Origin: JBDREA01 sp043820265
GTDB lineage: Archaea > Altiarchaeota > Altiarchaeia > IMC4 > JBDREA01
Direction of reading: 5' to 3'
NCBI GenBank assembly: GCA_043820265.1
Contig: JBDREA010000131.1
Location: 1 to 24,575, forward strand
Length of the DNA: 24,575 bases
The notes beneath the pieces are model-generated. The model had not been told where the DNA came from, did not search any database, and worked only from the letters and a program-made list of their open reading frames with translations. The stretch's first letter is position 1; each line of letters starts with the position of its first letter. A program made the position numbers and the translations under genes. Positions 8,135 through 17,000 of the stretch are shown piece after piece.

Positions 8135-8925
8135 TTTTTTGGGATCTCTTTATGGAAAATCCCGTCTCCCTGGTTCTTTTTGAAGTATACGAGCGCGTCT
8201 TCCACCGAATTCTTCATGGTCTTTTCGGCGGATTTGTAGTCTTTGGCTTTTATCTGTATCCTGTAGTACGGGGCAGATATTGTGGCAACCTCGATCTCTG
8301 ATTCAGATTTGTATTTCTGGATTTTTTGGAGCGTGTCTTTAATGATTGTAACCCCGTTTGGAGCGTAGTTTTTCAGCTCCACGAATCCTTTGACATACAC
8401 ATATGGGCTCGTGATGTTTTTCTCCACGGTTTTTTTGATTATCGGAATCCATGTTTTTGGGAATCCAAAAGATTCTATTGTTTGAGGCTCAGAGACTATG
8501 GCTTCAAAGCCCTCATATAATGTGTCGAATTTTCCAAATATTTTTTCGGCGATCTTTTCTTCGACTTCTTTTAGGTCTACTTTCAGCTCTTCGGCGAGAA
8601 TGTTTAGGAGTTTTTTCGCTCTTTGCAGTTGTTTTACTTCCTGGAGTTTGTTCTTTTTTTGATGCTCTGAAACACGTCTAAGGCTTAGGTCTATGTGGCC
8701 TCTTTCAGGGTTGGTTTTCAGTACGACCAACACGACTTTTTGGTCTTCTTTTACGTAGTCTCTGATGTTTCGAACCCATTTCAGCGAGATCTCTGATAGG
8801 TGGAGCATACCCTTTCTTCCTGGGTATTCATCGAGTTTGATGAATGCTCCCTGCTTGAAGATGCTTTCGACCGATCCCATGATCAGTTCGCCTTCCTCCG
8901 GGTATCCGGGGTTTTCGTATGCCAT
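8131..8925 (-). CDS. eif2a: Translation initiation factor aIF2, alpha subunit
   Basis: This is the alpha subunit of the heterotrimer that carries initiator Met-tRNA to the small ribosomal subunit. At 264 residues it has normal archaeal length. Domains: an N-terminal S1/OB fold (about 10-85, with GELIMGSVESIFKQGAFIKLDEYPGRKGMLHLSEIS), a helical middle domain (about 90-175), and a C-terminal alpha/beta domain (about 178-260) that contacts the gamma subunit. It leads the operon with nop10 and the PAC2 gene. No clear Shine-Dalgarno sequence precedes the ATG. A TATA-like AGATATACC on the minus strand (8953-8961) would place the transcript start within about 10 bases of the ATG, which would make the message nearly leaderless. 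The ribosomal L44e and S27e genes often found upstream in archaea are absent. Confidence 0.95.
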   Translation of the reverse strand: MAYENPGYPEEGELIMGSVESIFKQGAFIKLDEYPGRKGMLHLSEISLKWVRNIRDYVKEDQKVVLVVLKTNPERGHIDLSLRRVSEHQKKNKLQEVKQLQRAKKLLNILAEELKVDLKEVEEKIAEKIFGKFDTLYEGFEAIVSEPQTIESFGFPKTWIPIIKKTVEKNITSPYVYVKGFVELKNYAPNGVTIIKDTLQKIQKYKSESEIEVATISAPYYRIQIKAKDYKSAEKTMKNSVEDALVYFKKNQGDGIFHKEIPKK

Positions 8926-8971
8926 TTCAGGTTTTTGCCTAGCAAGTTTAATGGTATATCTCTTATTATGG

Positions 8972-9085
8972 TGGAGGACATAATTATAGCGGATAGCGTT
9001 AAAAGCTATTAGATATATTAAATCGCCTCATTGACCAAGTTTCTAAGACGATTTTCTATATCTGGACGTATTTATATGTCCTCCA
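8972..9085. repeat. Nested inverted repeat (outer 11 bp, inner 15-base arms)
   Basis: TGGAGGACATA at 8972-8982 is repeated inverted at 9075-9085 (TATGTCCTCCA). Within it, AGATATATTAAATCG (9011-9025) pairs with CGATTTTCTATATCT (9049-9063) at 13 of 15 positions around a 23-base loop. Smaller stems at 8993-9009 (ATAGC/GCTAT) and 9064-9081 (GGACGTAT/ATATGTCC with one G-T pair) lie beside it; the latter competes with the outer stem. Confidence 0.6.
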
Positions 9086-9092
9086 ATATATG

Positions 9093-9114
9093 AAAAATGC
9101 CGTGAGGCATTTTT
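9093..9114. repeat. Perfect 9-bp hairpin, terminator-like
   Basis: AAAAATGCC, loop GTGA, GGCATTTTT. The 3' arm ends in five Ts on either strand, so it could terminate transcripts entering from either side. It touches the next hairpin without a gap. Confidence 0.7.
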
Positions 9115-9146
9115 ATACGCAAGGAGCCAAAAGCTCCTTAGCGTAT
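9115..9146. repeat. 13-bp hairpin with one bulge
   Basis: ATACGC plus AAGGAGC (9115-9127) pairs with GCTCCTT (9133-9139) and GCGTAT (9141-9146); the loop is CAAAA and A9140 is a single-base bulge. It starts at the base after the preceding hairpin ends. Confidence 0.75.
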
Positions 9147-9194
9147 TTGAGGCCATAATTTGATCTATGATTGTTCATTCAATTATGGCCTCAA
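9147..9194. repeat. Perfect 14-bp inverted repeat with 20-base loop
   Basis: TTGAGGCCATAATT (9147-9160) pairs exactly with AATTATGGCCTCAA (9181-9194). The right arm shares TTATGGCCTC with the hairpin at 9222-9263, so these two may be related copies. Confidence 0.8.
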
Positions 9195-9221
9195 CTATAA
9201 ATAATAATTACCATATAGTAA

Positions 9222-9263
9222 AGGCCATTACTATTCCAAGATTAGTACAGAAAGTTATGGCCT
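9222..9263. repeat. 11-bp inverted repeat with one mismatch, related to the 9147-9194 repeat
   Basis: AGGCCATTACT (9222-9232) pairs with AGTTATGGCCT (9253-9263) with a T-T mismatch, around a 20-base loop. Both the stem core AGGCCAT and the loop length match the preceding inverted repeat, while the loop sequence differs. A 6-bp stem ACTATA/TATAGT (9194-9199 with 9214-9219) bridges the two. Confidence 0.65.
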
Positions 9264-9272
9264 CTAATATAT

Positions 9273-9314
9273 TAAAGGGCGGTAAAGGATAACTAGCTAA
9301 TTTCGCCCTTTACC
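9273..9314 (+). promoter_or_regulatory. Two mutually exclusive stems upstream of ilvN
   Basis: TAAAGGGCG (9273-9281) can pair with CGCCCTTTA (9304-9312). Alternatively GGTAAAGG (9281-9288) can pair with CCTTTACC (9307-9314). The two use the same 3' arm, so only one forms at a time. The element ends 23 bases before the ilvN start and would lie in its leader if transcription starts upstream. Whether it switches is not known. Confidence 0.45.
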
Positions 9315-9337
9315 ATATTTGGATTGTCAGAATCAAA

Positions 9338-9817
9338 ATGAAGGATCATGTGATAACTGCGTTGGTGGAGCATAAACCTGGAGTCATGCAGAGGATTTCT
9401 GCTATGTTTTCCAGAAGAAAATTCAACATCGATAGTATAACTGTGGGTTCAACCGAGAACAAGGACGTGGCCCGTATGACCATCATTACTAGGGGAGATG
9501 ACGCGATATTGGAGCAGATTCTTAAGCAGATGAACAAGCTTGTCCCGGTTATTAAGGTGCAGGATTTGAACTCAGATGACAGTGTTTGTCGGGAGCTATG
9601 TCTTGTAAAGGTCCATACTCCGGATGAAAAGCATAAGAGCCAGGTCATACAGTATGCGGATGTTTTTCGCGGAACCATTGTTGATGTCAGCCCTAAGGCG
9701 TTGATTGTTGAGATAACTGGGGATTCCCAGAAAATCGGTGCTTTTTTGGATTTGGTACGTGTCTTGGGAATAAAGGAGATGGCTAGGACTGGCACGACCG
9801 CGATGACGAGAGGTTAA
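9338..9817 (+). CDS. ilvN: Acetolactate synthase regulatory (small) subunit
   Basis: This subunit activates acetolactate synthase and confers feedback control by branched-chain amino acids at the first shared step of valine, leucine and isoleucine synthesis. The 159 residues have the normal length. An N-terminal ACT domain (about 3-78) carries HVITALVEHKPGVMQRISAMF and the following RRKFNIDSITVGSTE, the valine-site signature. The C-terminal domain (about 85-156) carries RELCLVKVHT and GTTAMTRG. The catalytic subunit gene is not in the window. The site-2 protease gene follows 12 bases downstream, probably in the same transcript. The leader contains the alternative stems at 9273-9314. Confidence 0.95.
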   Translation: MKDHVITALVEHKPGVMQRISAMFSRRKFNIDSITVGSTENKDVARMTIITRGDDAILEQILKQMNKLVPVIKVQDLNSDDSVCRELCLVKVHTPDEKHKSQVIQYADVFRGTIVDVSPKALIVEITGDSQKIGAFLDLVRVLGIKEMARTGTTAMTRG

Positions 9818-9829
9818 GGCCTTTGTAAA

Positions 9830-10912
9830 ATGCGTTCTTCACTGACGCTCTTTGAGGTCTTTGGTATTTCTGTTAAATTACATATCAGTTTTATCGTTCT
9901 TCTTTTAGTGGTAACTTTTTTTGAGGGGTTGACAACCCTATTTTATTTTTCGCTGATCTTTCTGTTTGTTTTAGGTCATGAGTTGAGTCATTCCTTGGTC
10001 GCCAAGATGAACGGGATACCTGTTAAAGAGATCGTATTGACTTTTATCGGTGGGATTGCAAGCATCGAGATTCCCGAGAATCCTCGTCTGGAGTTGAAGG
10101 TTTCTGTGGCTGGGCCAGTTTTCAATTTAATGGTTGTAACCTTTGCTTTAGTGACTTTAACGTTTTTTTATCCTACTTGGGCAGGTTCTATCAGCGCACA
10201 GGCTCTACGTGAGAATCCGCTTTCGCCTATGAATCTTTTGCTTAATATTATCGCAATAAACTTGATGCTCGGTTTTTTTAATTTATTGCCTGGTTTTCCC
10301 ATGGATGGCGGCAGAATCCTTCGCTCAATCTTGGCTTTCTGGTTTGACTATGTTAAGGCGACTGAACTGGCTGTGAATACCGGCAGATATATAGTTTTTC
10401 CTTTTATGGTCATTTGGGGTCTGGTTTCTGGTAATCTGATTCTGGTTGCGATTGCCGGTATACTCTATTTGGTCAGTGGAGCGGAACTTCAGATGCTTTT
10501 ATTGCGAAACTCCTTTAGGGGCGTGTCTGTTTTTGAGGCGGCGGATAAAAGTTTCACTTATGTCCTGGAGAGCTTATCTATCCGTGAATTTTTAGATTCA
10601 GGTGCCAACCCCGCAAAGAGATACTATCTTGTCATCTCTGATGAGGGATTACTCAGAGGTTATTTTTTTTTAAGGGATCTTGAAGGCCTAAATGGCAGTA
10701 ACGCCCAGCAACCGGTGGCTTGCCTGGCCCGGGACGACTATAAAGTGCTCAAAAAGGACGGGCCGGTTAGCTACTTGTTCAGGAAAGGTTTGCTGAATAA
10801 ACCGATCATTGTGGTAAGCGAAGGTGAGGTTTTAGGTGTTTTAACCCGGGATTATCTGTTGGATAATCTAAGATATTTTCAAAGCCGAAAAATTACCGGA
10901 AAAAATTTATAA
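9830..10912 (+). CDS. Site-2 protease family intramembrane metalloprotease (peptidase M50) with CBS-like C-terminal region
   Basis: This zinc protease cuts substrates within the membrane. The zinc-binding HELSH motif (His50, Glu51, His54) lies in a hydrophobic helix, and the third ligand is Asp159 in NLLPGFPMDGGRILRS. VSVAGPVFNL (residues 91-100) is also typical. Membrane segments lie at about 18-50, 94-114, 134-155 and 184-217, as in the archaeal/bacterial S2P group. The C-terminal ~130 residues are soluble; the pattern KRYYLVISDEGLLRGYFFLRDL and KPIIVVSEGEVLGVLTRDYLLDNL resembles a diverged pair of CBS modules, which often regulate this class by ligand binding. Length 360. The substrate is unknown. 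It follows ilvN closely, but no functional link is evident. Confidence 0.92.
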   Translation: MRSSLTLFEVFGISVKLHISFIVLLLVVTFFEGLTTLFYFSLIFLFVLGHELSHSLVAKMNGIPVKEIVLTFIGGIASIEIPENPRLELKVSVAGPVFNLMVVTFALVTLTFFYPTWAGSISAQALRENPLSPMNLLLNIIAINLMLGFFNLLPGFPMDGGRILRSILAFWFDYVKATELAVNTGRYIVFPFMVIWGLVSGNLILVAIAGILYLVSGAELQMLLLRNSFRGVSVFEAADKSFTYVLESLSIREFLDSGANPAKRYYLVISDEGLLRGYFFLRDLEGLNGSNAQQPVACLARDDYKVLKKDGPVSYLFRKGLLNKPIIVVSEGEVLGVLTRDYLLDNLRYFQSRKITGKNL

Positions 10913-10914
10913 AA
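10906..10914 (+). promoter_or_regulatory. Candidate TATA box for the 11014-24201 operon
   Basis: TTTATAAAA overlaps the stop codon of the site-2 protease gene and is preceded by a purine-rich GGAAAAAA that could serve as a TFB-recognition element. Transcription would begin near 10935-10940, leaving a leader of about 75-80 bases before the ATG at 11014. Confidence 0.55.
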
Positions 10915-10975
10915 CCGATTTGCACATCACCTGTGAACCATTTAATAATCCCCAAATAAATATTATTAACATAGG

Positions 10976-11005
10976 CCTCGCAAACGCTTGAGCGTAGAGG
11001 GGATC
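10976..11005 (+). promoter_or_regulatory. Leader hairpin overlapping the ribosome-binding site of the giant gene
   Basis: AGGGGATC at 10998-11005 is a good match to the archaeal anti-16S consensus and lies 8 bases from the ATG at 11014. Directly upstream, CCTC (10976-10979) can pair with GAGG (10997-11000), and ACGC/GCGT (10984-10987 with 10992-10995) forms an inner stem. The outer stem would cover the first bases of the ribosome site. Confidence 0.45.
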
Positions 11006-11013
11006 GATTTAAG

Positions 11014-14000
11014 ATGAAGTTTATCAGACTATCGTATATTTTTGTTTTTTTATTGGTCTTTTTCGTCCTTTTTTCTTTTCTTGGTTCAGCTCAATGCGGT
11101 GATTGTAGTCTGTCGGTTTTCGATGAATCTGTGACTTCAGGTTGCAGTTATCTGAAAGACGAGGCCTGGTATGCGTTCATTGACGTAACAAAATTCGGTA
11201 CCGGACCCTTGTCTGATTTTCCCGGATTAGCTGATGATCCGGAGATTTCACCCGACCTTTGCTCCCACCCCGGTGGCAACTCCGTCTGGCAGCCTGGAGA
11301 TGATTGCACGACTGATCGGTCGAAGTACCCTGGAGGGGTATGTGGCGTCGCTTGTTCCTGCGATAATTCGACGTCTACAGAAAGCATCTATGCTGGAACC
11401 TGTAAGATTGAATCCGATTTGGGAGGGACCTGCGGAAAAGCTACGTATCTGAAACCCGGCACATATGAGCTTCAGGTTGTCGATTCTAATGTCGGAGACA
11501 TTTGTTTTTCTGATTATAACTGCGGCTTTCTCTGCCACTGCGGCTTGGAAGAGGGAGGTGAGAGAAGATGCAAGCGTTCCCCTTGGAGCATCCCATCTCT
11601 TGCCCGGGGTTCTGCGGCCGTCTACAACGACGAACACGAAATAATCGAGAAAAGCGAAGATGCATTGTTTTGTTTTCTGCGTGTTCTACGCGTCTGGAAT
11701 GATGGGAGAGTTGACTATTATAAGGATCGCGAATGGGTGAGCTGCTTTGACGAAAACTGGGAGATACCAGCAGACAGCAAATGCAATGAGATAAAAGGAT
11801 TGACTGTCATAGACGAAAGGGAATTAAGGCAGGGTGGAGCGATTTCTTTGATGTTGGTAGATAAAACCTACATCATGAATGAATCTTTCACATCCATTCA
11901 AGGCGACTGCTATGATTCATCAGTAAATAGCGAGTTCGGCGGGAACCCCTGTGTCTGTATGTGTGCAAAAGCAGGATATGAGACTTCTGGGGCAGGTGCC
12001 TACTGTGAGATCTGGAATACTGACAAGACTCCTCCTGCATGTCCAAGGCCGACCTATCCCGCAGAATACAATAAACACGTTGTCGGAGGGGATACGTATT
12101 GTACGGATTTCTGGGGGGGAGGAGTCACGAATTACTCTTGTTGCTGTACTGGGGAGTCGGCGATGCCGCGTGTTTCTCCGAAATACAACCATCATGTTGC
12201 AATAAGCGACATGTATGTTGTGTCCGGTCTTCTAGGAAACGTCTTGGGAGTGGATGAAAGCGACTACTATGATTCTCTTCGAGAAGCTCTCAGGGATCCG
12301 GATAAAGGGGATATTGGCCGGACCGATTATTACAGGATTTACACGCTCGCCCGGGGATGCGATGTGCTTGGTTCGGTCGACGATGATGCAAACTGCAAGT
12401 CGAACGTCGTCGTGCCAAGTTATGAGCGCCAGTTCGCCGATATTTCTACTCCCAACTACTTTGGAGAAATCGAGGATAAAGGATTTGATGACTGCACCTG
12501 GAAGCTCATCGATTACGGGAAATACTGTCAGACGCCGGGGATATACATTGCACTACTCAACAAGTCGCGTTTCGGAACTAACGTAGGTTTTCTTCAGTAT
12601 TCGATTTTAGGAAAGGAGAATCTTAGCACCAGAAGAATCTATAACGACAGCATCTTCGACGGCAACCTCACAAACAAAAACGACGTATTGGAGTGGAACT
12701 GGTGGGGCGGACACAGACTCCTTGGATGCGACCTTTGCGAACCCGGAGACATCACTTGCAGCATGGGCTCATCTTTAGCCATGTGGTATACCTGGAAGGG
12801 CGAGGAGGGGGGCCGGGCCATCTGCGGATTTTTAACGGACGAGGAGACCGGAAAACCGGACTATGAGTTCATTGCTGATTCAGTTCATTCCATCGAGACG
12901 GATGTTGATGCACTCTTTATACAGGACACTGTCTGGAATTCTGAGGACAGGGATGGTGATCTGTGGCCGGATGGATTTGAGTGTTGGGGCTATTCATTCC
13001 GTGGAACCATGACCACTCCGGATTATGAGAACCCCTTTCCTTGGGGAACCCATGAAATAACGTTTGGAGCGTTTGTCCCAAAGTGCTATCTTCCCTGGCA
13101 AAACGACTTTTTCGCAAATGCAGGCGGGGGTGCAAACACTAACTGGGCATTAGAGGAAGGAAATTCCGAGTATTCCACCTTTACCTACACAGATGATGAG
13201 GATAGAGAATACGAAATATTTATGACAACTCCAATTTTTTCATTTAGCGAAATCATAGACAGCGGATGGGGGGTGATAATCGAGCAGATGACGCAGCAGT
13301 TCGCGCACTTCAACTATTCAGATTACCCCATGGAAGGCGACTGCGCAAGCGAGGTCGCGTGGGCGAAGTGCGAAAACGACCCCACCCTCACAAAGGAATG
13401 CTCTGGGCTCAGTCAAAACATTAACGGAAAACTTGAGGAAACAATAATCCCTTGCGCCTCAAGCCGTTGTATAGCCGATGTCGCATCCTGTTTTATGGGA
13501 TGCTATGGTAATCCTGGGTTCCCTTACGTTGGAGGAGGAGAGTCCCCATACACATATGACGAGACCTTGTTTGACCAGGTCTCAAGAAGAAGCAACTCCT
13601 TCTGGGGGGGAGTTGAACTGACGGAATTCAGTCCCCCTCCCTACGAGGAGGAATGCTCTGTCCCAGGTTTCGACACGACCGGTTGGGCTTGGTGGGTCTT
13701 CAAGCACGCAGGCATCGAAGCCCTCGAGAAGAGACTGAATACGCCTGACGGCTACCGGGAAATTTTAAGGAATATGGCGGGAGAAACACCTGCTCTCGCA
13801 CAGGAGATATGCGCTTGCGGAGGATGCACCGAGGATTTCGTCCTCAACAACGTCCAGGCCGGAGACATAATATTCGTAGATCCCTGTGGAACATCCACTC
13901 CGGTTTGTCCTTCCGCGAACGTTTGCCATATGGCGATATCTTCGGGAGGGAACATGATAATGCACTCAAAAAGGACCACAAAAACCGGGGGCGTCGGACT

Positions 14001-17000
14001 GGTTGAGGAGCCCATTCCTCCTTTGTATTATGATCCTACTGTTATCGGGATAGACAGCATTTTCAGGTTAGTGAACCTTCCTCCAGGTGGATTTGACACA
14101 TACGAGTGCCTTGGAGGGACTGGAAGTTCCCTTCCACCGGAAAACTTCGATCCCGCAAACCAATGCCGTTACGCAGACCAGTCATGCGATGAAGCGGGTC
14201 TTGCATCCCCTTGCGGAGACCAGGACTTTCAGCAATTCGACTGCCCCAAGGGGATATTGTTGTCTGACGTTCCATATGTTTCCCAATGCTCAGGGGCGAC
14301 TGGGGCGCTGACGGGAACCTGTGATTGGTTGAGTGACGGCAATTGCATCTGCCGATACGGTTGTGGCCCGACCTCGCTTTCTATGGCTCTCGAAAAACAT
14401 GGTAAGGGAAGTGCCCTCGACATATTGGAGAGCATCTGCCTCGGGGAATCCCCACAGTGTACAGCCAATACCTGTGGTGAAGTGAATTGTATAGGGGATA
14501 AGGGGGAAATTCAGTGCTGCTCGGATTCTACCTGCGGTTGCGTGAAGGCGACTGGATGGGAGGGTCTAAAAGCGGCTATCACCCGGCTTGGAGGCGGATA
14601 CGAACACATCACAAGCGGAGGATCAATACATGACTTATGGAACGCCTTAAACGACGGCAATCCAGTAATCGCTCTTATAAACCACCACAATATCAACTAC
14701 AAACAGCACAACTGTCAGGCGAATGTCAACACAGAACTCAACGGACATTATGTTGCAGTCATTGGGATGAGCGATGACGTAAACCACGACTGGATAATCC
14801 TAAACGATCCCAACGTCCCCTCTACCTGCAACCAGAGGATTACCATGCCGACTTCTGCCTTCTTTGCTGCGTGGCAGGACAAGGGAAACAAGGCTTTGGT
14901 AGTGAAAAGTTCATCGGCTTCGAAGTCCGAACCCGGACCCCTGAGCCTCAGCGTTGAAACCGGAAAAAAAGTGGATACATCAATCCTTGCCGCTGGGCAG
15001 TTCGCAGACAGGGACGATTGCATCGCCTTCACGGCAAGCGAGTGCTCGGCGAAGAACGCAGACGGATGCAACCTCAACTGCGACTGCTTCAATACCGTGG
15101 GATTGACAGCCTGTGAGGCTCGAATCGCTGACGGTTGTGCCCCCGTTCAATGTTCCGGCACAAATGATTATCCTGTGACTTGTGTACCCATCGGACAAGC
15201 CCAGAAGCTCCCCGCGATGCCTGGAGGAATCGATAATCCGATGCCAGCTCAACCGGATGTGAACTCGTTCGTCTCAAAGCTTAAGGCGCTTAAACCAATC
15301 CCCGTTGACAAAATCAATCGTTTACCTGACAGCATAACTACGAAGGTTACCAGCGAAGTGATGGAAAAGGTCGAGGTTAAATTAAATCTCCCATTCCCCG
15401 CAGACAAGGTGGAAAAAACCGTGGAAAAGATTATCGGAGGAATTGTCAAATCAAAAGTGAGCGAATTAATCCAAACCTTAGTCATAAATAATCTGCCTGA
15501 TCAAAGGATCCCAGATCCCTACACGTATATCCCCCAGACTCCCGCCTTCCCCGACGTTCCAATGTCTATGGAATTCAGCCAGTACATTGATGAATGGCCT
15601 GCAACTGTACCTATCCCCACACCGGAGGATGATCCTGCGCTCGAACCTATCAACTATCCGCGTCTTGGGATATTAAGCGAAGTACACGACAAAAGCGAAG
15701 ACCTGCATGATGGGGTAGAAAACGTGAACTACTACCTCGAAACAACGAATGAAAACCTTGAAAGATACAAAGCTTTTGCTCTGGCTTGGAACTCGTTCCG
15801 AGGGTACACAACAGGGGCGACTGCAAGCGTCTCATTTGACAAAGACACGTTAATAGACGCAGTCACAGATCAACTCGGGGCCGAACTGGATTTCCTGGAC
15901 GGATGCGATGGGGCATGCAAGACAATAGTCAACAACCAGGTAGGAGGAGCCTTCGATGACGCCTTCGCAGAACTTCCGGAATTCACCTTCGCGGGAGAAG
16001 TGGATGCACAACTCGGATTTTCTGCGGAAGAATTACCGGAACTGCCGACAACCGATATACCAAAATTCGAACCGCTACCGTTACCCCCTATAATCGCCAA
16101 CTACAACGAGATACTCCCCCAGATCTATTCATGCGATAGATACAGCGCAACCGCGTCGGTTCCCGAAAAGAAAGGCAGCTTTAGTGTCCTAGCCGCACCA
16201 AACCCCGAAGTCATCCTGCCTAAGATCGAAAACCTCGAAGATGTCTATTACCCCACAATCGAGGTGCCGAACCTGGCATCCATTGTGACAGGGGCGGGTG
16301 CCATATCTCCCTATTATTGCAGCCGCCCGATGCATAAAGACCACGAAACAGGATCGAACGAACCATATGACCCCAGTAAGTGGGATCTAATCGATCTGCC
16401 ATGGTACGTGGGAGACGAGTATCCCCCCGGAGTCGAGAGAGTCGACGGCCATACCAAGCCGGTTTACTGCAGTACAGATGGTAAAAAAGACGATCCCGGA
16501 GGATCGCAGAATAATCCCAGAGGGGAGAAAAACGATTTCACCAATCCCTGGGCGTGCTTTGACTACGACCTAAAATATTACCGCCAGATAAACCGCGACA
16601 GCTTGTGGGCCAACGTGTTCCAACTCACACCTGAAGTCTACATGGAGATGCCCTCCATCGGAACACCCATGACCTGCAGTGAAGTGGAGGATGCGGGAAC
16701 CGAGGGATGGTTTGACGACTGGGGGGAAGAAAAGCAGCGCAGGGCATGCGAGAACGCAGACAACATCGTGGATGGAGGATGCTTCTTCGACTTTGAGACT
16801 GACGGCTGCTTTTCCTGCCCAGGAGAAGATGAGCATGATAGGATGCCCGTAATTGACTGTCAAAACTACAGCCAGTACGACGGAGATACCGGCAGCGAAG
16901 ACAGGGAAACATGCATTGAGGACTGGTGCAAAGTCGGACCGTGTGATTGGAAGGAAACGGAACCAAATGAGAAACTAAGATGCGTGAATGCGACTTTGGC

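Larger units (their letters stand above)
8926..9337. other. 412-base non-coding region tiled with inverted repeats
   Basis: This divergent gap between aIF2-alpha and ilvN holds no convincing gene; only 14- and 22-codon reading frames with ATG starts occur on the plus strand. From 8972 to 9314 almost every stretch belongs to an inverted repeat: 8993-9009, 9011-9063, 9064-9081, 9093-9114, 9115-9146, 9147-9194, 9194-9219, 9222-9263 and 9273-9314, with an 11-base outer pair (8972-8982 with 9075-9085) enclosing the first ones. The stems mostly differ in sequence, so this is not a simple tandem repeat. TATA-like palindrome TAATATATTA at 9265-9274 could drive ilvN. No strong ribosome site lies directly before the ilvN ATG. 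Confidence 0.75.

Noticed and set aside
8968..9012. 14-codon plus-strand frame MVEDIIIADSVKSY that looks like the N-terminus of an ABC transporter ATPase
   Set aside because: It is too short to support a gene remnant, no further ABC motifs follow in any frame, and inverted repeats begin within it.
9090..9158. 22-codon plus-strand reading frame starting MKNAVRHFYTQGAK, a possible ilvN leader peptide
   Set aside because: It has no ribosome site and no run of Leu, Val or Ile codons, and it runs through two hairpins that fully explain the sequence.
8972..9314. CRISPR-like array
   Set aside because: The stems are palindromes of different sequence and length, with no constant repeat and no regular spacers.
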